This document shows positions 55,825 to 64,000 of a DNA stretch of 64,000 nt, in pieces; the first letter of the stretch is position 1; each line of letters opens with the position of its first letter. The notes beneath the pieces are model-generated. The model was not told the DNA's origin. It worked only from the letters and a program-made list of their open reading frames with translations, and searched no databases. The stretch is taken from positions 1,056,501 through 1,120,500 of the forward strand of contig JANEZZ010001956.1 of assembly GCA_026122225.1 (NCBI GenBank), in the 5' to 3' direction. A program made the position numbers and the translations under genes. The DNA comes from Heloderma charlesbogerti. Taxonomy: Eukaryota; Chordata; Lepidosauria; Squamata; Helodermatidae.

Positions 55825-56163
55825 TGGGGCCGCGGTGGCTTAGTGGTTAAGACGCTGAACTGCAGACTGGAAGGTCGGCAGGTCAGCAGTTCGAGACCCG
55901 AGTACTGCGTGACGGAGTGAGCTCCCGTCTTCAGTCCCAGCTTCTGCCAACCTAGCAGTTGGAAAGCAAGAAATTGCAAGTAGATAAATAGGTACTGCCT
56001 CGGCAGGAAAGGTAACAGCATTCCGTGCACCTCGGTGTTCAGCCATGCCGGCCACATGACCATGGAAGCGTCTTCAGACAGCGCTGGCTGTTCAGCTTAG
56101 AAACGGGGATGAGCACCACACCCTAAAGTCGGACACGACTGGTTCGGGACACCTTTACCTTTT
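55825..56163 (+). mobile_element. Full-length tRNA-derived SINE (Sauria type) with 14-bp duplication
   Basis: A 339-bp SINE. Pol III box A TGGCTTAGTGGTTAAG is at 55836-55851 and box B AGTTCGAGACCC at 55888-55899. A unique middle part is followed by a BovB-like tail with GTCGGACACGACTGGTT. It is flanked by a perfect 14-bp target-site duplication, ATTGTGACTATGTA, at 55811-55824 and 56164-56177. The perfect duplication indicates a young insertion, probably driven by BovB, whose 3' end it shares. Confidence 0.9.
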
Positions 56164-56189
56164 ATTGTGACTATGTAAAGCCTGTATAT

Positions 56190-57040
56190 GTAAGAACATA
56201 AGAAGAGCCCTGCTGGATCAGACCAAGGGTCCATCTAGTCCAGCATTCTGTTCACATAGTGGCCAACCACCTGTGGACCAGGAACTCGCCAGCACGGCAT
56301 GAATGCAACAGCATCCTTCCACCTATGTTCCCCAGCACTTGGTGTACATGGGCTCACTGCCTCTGGTCCTGGAGGTAGCACACAGCCAGCAGGACTAGTA
56401 GCCACTGATAGCCTTTTCCTCCAGGGATTCGTCCAACCCCCCTTTAAAGCCATCCAAATTGGTGGCCATCACTACATCTTGAGTTAGTGAAATCCATAGT
56501 TTAACTATGTGCTGTGTAAAGAACTACTTCCTTTTATCTGTCCTGTATCTCCCACCAATCAGCTTCATAGGATGACCCCAGATTCTAGTATCTTGAGAGA
56601 GGGAGAAAAATGTCTCACTATCCACATTCGCCACACCATGCATCATTTTCTACATCTCTATTGTGTCTCCCCTTACCCTCCTTTTTTCCATGCTAAACAA
56701 TCCCAGCTGTTGTAACCTTCTCTCATAGGGGAGATGCTCCAGCCCCTTGATCATTTTAGTTGCCCATTCCTGCACTTTTTCCAGCTCTACAATATCTTTT
56801 TTTAGGTGTGGTGACCAGTACTATACACAGTATTCCAAGCATGGTTGCACCAGAGATTTGTATAGGGGCAGTATGACATTGGCAGTTTTATTCTCAATTC
56901 CTTTTCTAATTATGCCTAACATGGAGTTTGCCTTTTTTTACAGTGGCCGCACACTGGGTTGACATCTTCATTGAGCTGTCCACCACAACCCCAAGATCTC
57001 AGTACATGTGATGGATTGATGGGCATTTTTGACTGCGATT
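56190..57040 (-). mobile_element. CR1/L2-clade LINE 3' portion, longest copy
   Basis: Starts AAGAACATAAGAAGAGCCCT and extends through TTGGTGGCCATCACTACATC, ATTGTGTCTCCCCTTACCCT and CACACTGGGTTGACATCTTC. About 850 bp, the longest of this family in the window. Confidence 0.82.
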
Positions 57041-57689
57041 AAGTTGTTTAAATTTTGTGTGAAATTTTAGTATTTATATCAAAATTTTATTATATTTTTG
57101 GATATACATAATTTTCCTTCAACCTATTCTGTTTTGGTGATTGTAAGTGGCTAAGGACAGAACCAGTTTTTTTTCTTTGGTATTTTTCTCTTATAAACAG
57201 CTGGGAAAATAAATCCATTGAAGTGTCTAATCCTCAAGGTGGCAGTGGATTGGGGACCTGGAGTGGCATTTTGCTATGTACAAAGTGCAGTTGGGCAGTT
57301 CCACGATCATGTGGAAAGACTCTTAACCTGCAACTGCTCTTGAGTTTGCTGAACTGTCGCTCATGCAGGACCGTGTGGTTGCATAGCTTGCTTTGCGTGA
57401 CTTTTTCCAATTGGAAGGTTTAATCATTAAGCCATATACCCTTGCAAAGAAGGAAACGGATGAAAAGGCAATGGCTTTAATCACAAGTTTGATAACAAGA
57501 GAGCTGTATTGACAAGGCAATCATGGGGATGTGGAGTGTATGGTGCTGAGAGTTATATACTTGCGCTACTTCCACCAGCATAGGGAGAGGTTAGTCCTTT
57601 TATTGCCTTCAAGTACAGGACAGTTTTGTATAAGCGTACTAGTTCAAAAGTTCTCTTCTTCAGTGCTTGGCCTTTGAACAATGTGTCCA

Positions 57690-57795
57690 GCAGTGCTTTG
57701 CACCTTGGATAGCTCCTTTAGAGTTCTGCCTCGTTCTGACTGAAACCCAGAGTGGATTCACTGCCCCACTGACAGCCCTAATGGGGTCACTGTTG
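57690..57795. mobile_element. Partial copy of the 220-bp hAT-like family
   Basis: CACCTTGGATAGCTCCTTTA, CGTTCTGACTGAAACCCAG and GCCCCACTGACAGCC correspond to the right half of the element at 9917-10136. Confidence 0.7.
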
Positions 57796-58155
57796 TATGC
57801 TTTGTTCATTTACCCTGCGATACCTGGCCCTTCACTGATATAGAGCAGAGGGTGTTTGTTTTAGAGGGTGATTAAGAGATATAGTACGAAAACAAATGTC
57901 TTAAAATGTGGTATCAGTAGCTCAAAATATAGCTCAAAATATACCTCAATAGGTGCGGTGTGTGAAAATGGCAGGCTGCGCACTGCATTTAGTGTGCTTT
58001 AGTGTTCATGCGCCGGTATTTTTATATTGATGTGCGCTTGTGTCAAGATGCGGTCATCTCTCCCCACCCCCAGCCAAAGATTTAAATGCTAGAATCAGGG
58101 GAGGAGGCTAAACACTGTAGAACAGTGTTCTGCGGAAAGAGTACTCGGTCCTATG

Positions 58156-58248
58156 GCAGCTTTTCCCAACCTTGTACCCTCCTGTTGTTTTGGACTTCAA
58201 CCCCCATCATCCCCAGCCAGGATTGCTGATGGCAGTTGCATTGTCATC
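58156..58248. mobile_element. Diverged CAGCCTTCCCC fold-back copy
   Basis: CAGCTTTTCCCAACCTTGTA, GTTTTGGACTTCAACCCCCA and CCCAGCCAGGATTGCTGATG. The right arm is lost. Confidence 0.55.
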
Positions 58249-58261
58249 CCAAATGGACAAT

Positions 58262-58380
58262 AGGTTGTTGTTGTTGTTGTTGTTATTATTTAATTTATTA
58301 ATCGCCCATCTGGCTGGTCACCCAGCCACTCTGGGCGATGTACAACATACAATAAAACAATAAAATCCAGATCTGGTTGG
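58262..58380. mobile_element. LINE/SINE tail fragment with (TTG)n
   Basis: (TTG)n followed by TTTAATTTATTAATCGCCCA and GGCGATGTACAACATACAAT, the reversed 3' end of an L2-like element. Confidence 0.55.
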
Positions 58381-60170
58381 ATCCAGATTTAGTCATTCTT
58401 AGAGTAGACCCATTGAAAGCAGTGGGACTGAAGTCAATCCCATTGATTTCAGTGGGTCATGAATTAATGTGAATGAATGAAGGATTCATTATAGTCACAG
58501 ACCAATATAAACTTTGATAGAAAGAACAGATATGGCAACCTTAGGCCCATGGTTCCAATCTGGCCCTCTGGAGAACTCCAAAGAGACATGCCTCCTTTCT
58601 CCCATCTGCCAATCGTTTGGTGGTTTCCTGGCTGTTGCGTGGCTTTTTCCCATTCTAAAAGGTTGAGATTAGAGCAGTGTGCAAACGCCCCCTTGAAGTT
58701 CTCCACCTTACTTGTGGGCAGAGAAATCTGGCAGGCAATTTCACCGAATTACTCCAGAGGGAGGAGAAATTCTCAGCAGTTTCTCCCAGGTAGGACTCCC
58801 CGTTGGCAGGGCATATAGCACAGCTTCTTTCTTTTGGGGCAAGGGTTTTGGGGGCCTTTGTGCTGCAACAGCATCAGCTGTCTCGGCAGGCCGGCCCCCA
58901 GTTTGCATCCACGGCCATGCAGGTGGGGGCAGTGTTGTGTCCAGCTCCAGGGATGAGGTGGAGTTAGTGCTCTGCCAAAATCTGTTCTCCAATTTCCTGA
59001 AAGTTTTCTCTCCACATGGAAGAGGCTTCTACTGTTCTGCCTCATTCAGGATGTTTTATAATGTATTTTTTGTGGTGCTTTTGAGCTCACCTAATCACAG
59101 CGAGCCTCCCGGGCTGCCTGCGTGTCCTGATCTTAAAAAACCCTATGGGAGGAATTACCTCATGGTGCCTTAAACTGGGCTTTAATTGAAGGGTAGGAAG
59201 CTGAGGAGGCTTCAGACTGCCAGAGAGATGGTCCTATAATGAAAAACCGGACGCTTGTGCTCCCTCCTCGGCCACCTCCTAAGGAAGGTAAGCCCAATAA
59301 ACCCAACCCCAACCCATGAGAATTTATCCGAAATTTCCTCACCATTGAATTTCTTTTCGAAAGCAATTTCTCCTCTATCAGACTGAATGAGAATGGTCGA
59401 GAAAAAGGTGGGAGACATTTTTGGCACAACACTGGTTGAGGTGCTTCATCTGAGGCTTAGTTAACTGGCAGCAAGACCTTTAAGCTAAAATACGCTGGCT
59501 TTTTTTTGGTTTTGTTTTTGGCCCCTCCTCTTCTGCCACTGGCCCCAGCCACCACTGGAACACGGCACTGGAGAGCTTCTCTTGCCTCGGCTGAAAGAGG
59601 TTCCGCACCAGTGTCACAGAGGTCGATTAGGCATGGCTCCTCTCGGCCTGCATCCAGGGCCGAAGTCCGGGCCACTTCAGCCCTGGAGTCCCCACACATG
59701 ACCACCCAGAAAGGGATGGGGGCAGCAGCACACCGGCCAAGGGCCTGTAATGTTCTTAGGCGTAAACAGAACACTCCAAATACAAGTTTGCAAAAGTAGC
59801 TTTTACTGAGTGAGTCACAATACAAACTTCCATTCCCCTCCTTACAGTATCAGGTGAGTCTTTTTATACTAAGCAGTGTAACACTCAAATGAGTCCCCCC
59901 ATACAACGCAACCAAATACAAACATACATCATTAGAGGGCCCACCTGGACCCACTGCAGCATCTTTGCTTATTTGCTTTTAATTTCATAGTTGCTGGGCA
60001 TGTACATGGTCCCAGATGGTCATTTCTTTTATTCTTTTTACTTTGAAAATATCTTACGCTTTTCTACAACAAAATGGTGTCCTGAGTACATGGGTTTAGC
60101 AGCGGAAGCAAACCTTAGGGTAGTACTACGGGTCTTACTTAGAGTAGGACTAACATTGGATTCTTCCCAG

Positions 60171-60299
60171 GCTGCGCAATCCTATGCAAGTTTAGACAGA
60201 ACTAAGTCCTACATCTCCCAGCATCCCCCAGCCAGCTTGCTGGGGGATGCTGGGAGTTGTAGGACTTAGTTCTGTCTAAACATGCATAGGATTGAACCC
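60171..60299. mobile_element. 129-bp Harbinger-like fold-back element, near-perfect hairpin
   Basis: GCTGCGCAATCCTATGCAAG to CATGCATAGGATTGAACCC. The arms match almost base for base, including TTTAGACAGAACTAAGTCCT and its complement, so this copy looks young. Confidence 0.82.
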
Positions 60300-60425
60300 T
60301 ACATTTTATTCCTGTAGTCATGATGGCAGTATGATTAAAGTGAGTTAAAATTGGAAACTGCACATGCTTGCTCAGAGTATTTTTTTGTTAGGGTTGGCAA
60401 ACAGGTTTTGTTTGTTTGCTCCAAC

Positions 60426-60814
60426 TAGGGATGTACAGATTTTGTAAAATCGGTTCCATCTCTGTTTCACGGATTGTCAGGTGCCTTTTGTTCCATTGTC
60501 TACTCATTGGCGGAATTGGATTTTTGCCAGATTCACACTTGCAAAAGTACACAAATCCCCCCCCCCCAATGCACATTTTCATGCTTTAACCTATGGGGAA
60601 AGTGCATTTTCAGCCAGTGGTTTTTTTATTTTACGTACTTTTCTACAACTAAATTTGCATAAAATTCTGGAAAGTAAAAAAACACAAAAACTGGTCCGCA
60701 AGTCTGTGGATTCCATGCAACTCAGGGAAAGCCTGTCCTCTGCAGAATCCATGGGTCAGATCCACAGAAATCTGAATTCATTTGATTCTGTTAAGGATTT
60801 CTCTGACATCCCTA
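60426..60814. mobile_element. 389-bp hAT-like element, older copy of the TAGGGATG family
   Basis: Ends TAGGGATGTACAG and CTGACATCCCTA. The flanking octamers GCTCCAAC (60418-60425) and GTTCTAAT (60815-60822) differ only by three C/T transitions, as expected for an aged 8-bp duplication. It contains a C-run at 60559-60568. Confidence 0.8.
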
Positions 60815-61031
60815 GTTCTAATGTATCAGGAATGTTAGAGCAGCAGTTGCAAAGTATGGAATGGCAGTGCAGGAGAAATGTTACTTGTGTGTTTTACAAC
60901 TGAAGAAATACACATTGCTGTCAAGGGCCCCCCCATTAGATCTAGCGTCTAAAATTATCTAGCTGCAGCATTGTCAATTAGTTTGTGAATTATCCAGAAT
61001 TATCAAGTCAGTTCTCATAATATTCACTAAA

Positions 61032-61375
61032 TAAGAACATAAGAAGAGCCCTGCTGGATCTGACCAAGGATCTAGTCCAGCACTCAGTTCACACAGTGGC
61101 CAACCAGCTGTCGACCAGGAACCCACAAGCAGGACATGAGTGCAACAACACCCTCCCACCCATGTTCCCCAACAACTGGTGTACATAGGCTCACTGCCTC
61201 TGGTACTGGAGGTAGCACACAGCCATCAGGACTAGTAGCCATTGATAGCCTTTTCCTCCAGGAATTTGTCCAACCCCCTTTTTAAAGCCATTCAAATTGG
61301 TGGCCACTACTACATCCTGTGGTAGCGAATTCCATAATTTAACTATGTTCTGGGTGAAGAAGGACTTCATTAATT
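61032..61375 (-). mobile_element. CR1/L2-clade LINE 3' fragment
   Basis: AAGAACATAAGAAGAGCCCT to GTTCTGGGTGAAGAAGGACT. Closest to the copies at 53980 and 56190. Confidence 0.8.
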
Positions 61376-62039
61376 TTTTAAGAAAGTAAAATAAAAAAGA
61401 TGAATCAGTGATTGATTAAAAAAAAATGTTCCTCTTCCTCCTTTGAAAAGCCTGGCACAGGAAATGGGTGCAGTAAATCTGGTGATACAGAGAGGGAGCA
61501 AAGCCAAACTGTTGAACAAAAAGAGTTGAGTCATTTGCTACATTGTACAACATGAACGCCTTCCATACTTCGTGGGACATAGAAGCCTTGCGAAATCTGT
61601 GTTAATGTCATCCAGCTTCCCCCCCATATTAGCTGAGAAGACTGCAGCTTGCATGAAAAGGGAAAGGAGAATATATTTAATCATACTGTTTTAAAAAAAT
61701 TGTGGACACTGGTCAAACTTGCAAAAAACAAGAAGATATTTCCTGCGTGCCATCAAGCATCTTAGCAATTCGTCTGAAAGTAGATTCTTTGGCTTTGCCC
61801 CAAACTCCTGTGGATATTGTCAAGTGTCATGTTTTGGATTTTGCATAAAGCAACATCCATTTTTGAAAATCTTGTAAACTGCTTAAATTCCTTTGCAAGC
61901 ACATGGGTGTAAGAAGCATAGATGTTGTCATGGCCAATGGCTGAAACAAATTGAAACTTGCAAAACAACAGCCCAGTACTGATTAGTAGGGCATTCAAAA
62001 GTGTAGTTAATTTACAGGTGAATCATATAGCCCAGGGGT

Positions 62040-62128
62040 TATACGATTCACAGCCCAGTTCTGACTGAAACTTGGAGCAGATGCACTGCCCCACTGACAC
62101 TGGAGCCACCAGCCCCTGCTGGTTGCAG
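62040..62128. mobile_element. Partial copy of the 220-bp hAT-like family
   Basis: CAGTTCTGACTGAAACTTGG, GCCCCACTGACACTGG and the right end GCCACCAGCCCCTGCTG. Confidence 0.7.
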
Positions 62129-62519
62129 ACACTTACTTAGGAGGAAGCCCAGAGCCAGCCAGAGACATTTTGCTGCTTGAGGTAAAGGACAAGATGCTAC
62201 CCCTTCCCACATATAGAAGCCAGCTGGACAAGTAGTTGAATCTTACCTCAATGCTGGCAGTGGGTGAGCCCACCTGAGAGAAGCAGGCTACCTGAAGGAG
62301 ATGGCCCACACAGCTCTATCTACCAACACCTCACTCCTGCTCCCTGCCCTGCAGCACTTGCACTCTGTGGCAGCTGCCTTACTCTGCTTAATGATAGAGC
62401 CGGCTCTTTGAACTCAGTGGAACTTACTTTTGAGTCAACATGCAGAGGTGGCAGTGTTAATTTCCCCATACAACACTCCATTCACTTAAGGTGGAATCAT
62501 TGTGAGTTCAGTAAGGAGA

Positions 62520-62705
62520 GCTGGGTTCATAGGGAACTGCCTCTTACTGAGTCAGACCATGGGTCCATCTAGCCCAGTATTGTCAACGTTTCCAGGGTTT
62601 CAGGCAGGATTCTTCCCCAGCCTCCCTACCTGGAGGTGGTGAGGATCGAACCTGGGACCTTTTGCATGCAAAGCAGGTGCTCCGCCACGGCCACGTCCCC
62701 TCCCC
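62520..62705 (-). mobile_element. tRNA-derived SINE, minus strand
   Basis: CTTACTGAGTCAGACCATGG, GGATCGAACCTGGGACC and AAAGCAGGTGCTCCGCCACG. Full-length copy of the same family. Confidence 0.8.
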
Positions 62706-63534
62706 CACAATTGTATTTCTCATGAGTCCCAAAGTTACCGCCCTTGCTGTATTTGAAATATTGTAGTGCCTGCATGAGCTTTGAGAAATAGCTTCTGTAA
62801 ACTTGGCATACTGCCCCGTCGTTCCTAAGAACAATGCAACATGTTTGCATTCTGGATTCCCCTGACATTTCGCCGAATGCTGGAAAGGAACATAAACGTC
62901 GCTTTCAGCTGCCAAAAATGTGGAAACTGTCTCCAAAGGGATTAGTTTTGCTATCTTACTACAAGAGTAAGAAACAGATGAAAGCAAAAGTATTTTCTCA
63001 TAGTGTGTTTATCAAGAAAGTTCTTATGAGAGGTTTTAAAAAAAAAATAATTCTGGGAATAGATGCCAAGTAATAGTGATGGGTAACAGATGGCCCATGT
63101 GATGTATTTGATCGCAGTGGTTAAAGCATTGAGAATTATATAGTTGGAAAATGTTGGATAACAGGAACAACTCCGTATGCTTCCAGACACTAGGGGGTGA
63201 TAGAGAATGTCCTGTAGCTTGATTAGTTCCCTATTCCTTGCTCCATCCTCTTCCTTCTTCCTCTGCAAAAAGCATCATGTGGTCTCTCTAGAGAGGAACC
63301 AAGTGATCATATCTCATGCCTTAAGTTACTTACACTCACGCACCCAGCGTTAGGAGGTGCTTGTAGTTAAATAGCATCAGCCTTCTCTAACTGTGTATAA
63401 AGCACTAATAAAGTAAATTGATTTGAGCTTCTTTTAAACTGGCTCTAGCCTGCGTTTATTACTTCCAATACTAAATTCAGTGTCACCATGTGTTCTCTAT
63501 ATAAAGCAACTCTGCTGGAAGTCAAACCAGACTT

Positions 63535-63665
63535 TCCAACAGAAGGTGCTTCAGAGGTCATCTAGTCCAGCCCCCTGCTGATGCAGAAAATATGCTACTA
63601 TGGCATCCTTGATTGGTGGCCAGCCAGGCTGTGCTTTAAAAATGGTAAAGAAAGACAGTCCACCA
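63535..63665 (-). mobile_element. CR1-like 3' fragment
   Basis: Contains GGTCATCTAGTCCAGCCCCC and GTCCACCACCCTTCCT, phrases of CR1-clade 3' ends in reverse orientation. Short and diverged. Confidence 0.6.
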
Positions 63666-64000
63666 CCCTTCCTGATTTTGGTTTTATTTCTTAAGACTTT
63701 TAAAATAATTTATTTTTAAACTGGGAGGCTGGCTTGCTGCAAAGTGAAGTGTTGCCCTCCAGCACCATCTAGATTTGTGGTCAATAGAGTGGCTTCATGT
63801 TCAAACCCCACCTCTGCCTTGTATTTGGGCTCTTGAGTAAATTACTTTTCCTTTATTCTCACCACTTTGTCTTCTGGGAAATGAGTGTTCTGTTGACCAG
63901 CCATGCTTGTCATTTGATGAACGGGCAAGGTGCCCCCATGGCAGGCATTTTGTGAAAGTGCCCATGACATGCCTTCAACATTACAACAGTGCCCACCAGC

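Larger units (their letters stand above)
57041..60170. other. Intergenic or first intron of the downstream gene, unrecognised
   Basis: Contains the hAT-like and hairpin fragments listed separately. The stretch 58540-59460 is less repeat-like and has a 153-codon ORF (58712-59173), but no domain, start context or splice structure supports a gene. Confidence 0.45.
61376..64000. other. Right end, no gene recognised
   Basis: Partial hAT-like copy, one SINE and a CR1-like piece; otherwise featureless AT-rich sequence. No exon resembling SQOR or another known gene was found. Confidence 0.5.

Noticed and set aside
58712..59173. 153-codon ORF, possible small gene
   Set aside because: No recognisable domain, no splice or promoter signals, and a competing minus-strand ORF over the same bases.

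Overview
The window is vertebrate nuclear DNA, most likely from a squamate reptile (lizard or snake). It carries a BovB (RTE-clade) LINE, CR1 and L2 LINEs, a SINE with a BovB-like tail of the Sauria type, other tRNA-derived SINEs, and very many small fold-back DNA elements. Genes are split into short exons with GT/AG borders. Assignments rest on translation and recalled family sequences; no database was searched. The species cannot be named from the sequence.

Two protein genes are recognised. On the minus strand, from a CpG-rich promoter near 18.5-19.5 kb down to the left edge, lies SLC30A4 (zinc transporter ZnT4). Five coding exons (17992-17608, 11282-11136, 6426-6273, 3517-3310, 949-844) encode residues 1-333; the C-terminal exon lies beyond the left edge. 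On the plus strand, BLOC1S6 (pallidin) starts in a CpG island at 33.6-34.0 kb. Its five coding exons (33818-33887, 38392-38524, 39370-39457, 40457-40543, 45727-45846) give an uninterrupted 165-residue protein. The divergent SLC30A4/BLOC1S6 pair matches the vertebrate arrangement I recall. A third CpG island at 50.9-51.3 kb has no recognised coding exon. By synteny it is the best candidate for the first, non-coding exon of SQOR, whose coding part would lie past the right edge. ZnT4 moves zinc into endosomes and secretory vesicles, and pallidin belongs to the BLOC-1 complex of endosome-to-melanosome traffic, so both act in the endosomal system, but there is no operon-like coupling.

Layout: 0-19 kb SLC30A4 with repeat-rich introns; 19.5-33.5 kb intergenic, with a 2.75-kb CR1 copy and a four-fold 125-bp tandem array just before BLOC1S6; 33.8-47.2 kb BLOC1S6, whose last intron holds a nearly complete but broken BovB; 47.2-50.8 kb short intergenic stretch with a second BovB piece; 51-64 kb repeat-rich sequence.

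The most interesting signals are: a 32-bp tandem duplication that copies the splice donor of SLC30A4 coding exon 4; several families of non-autonomous DNA transposons whose ends and target-site duplications can be read directly (220-bp and about 380-bp hAT-like elements with 8-bp duplications, one nested in a SINE; three fold-back families sharing a GCAATCCTATG terminus, two of them with 3-bp TWA duplications of PIF/Harbinger type); fold-back elements packed with an ACAACCCATGG motif; and the SINE-interrupted tandem array upstream of BLOC1S6. I saw no wholly new gene system.
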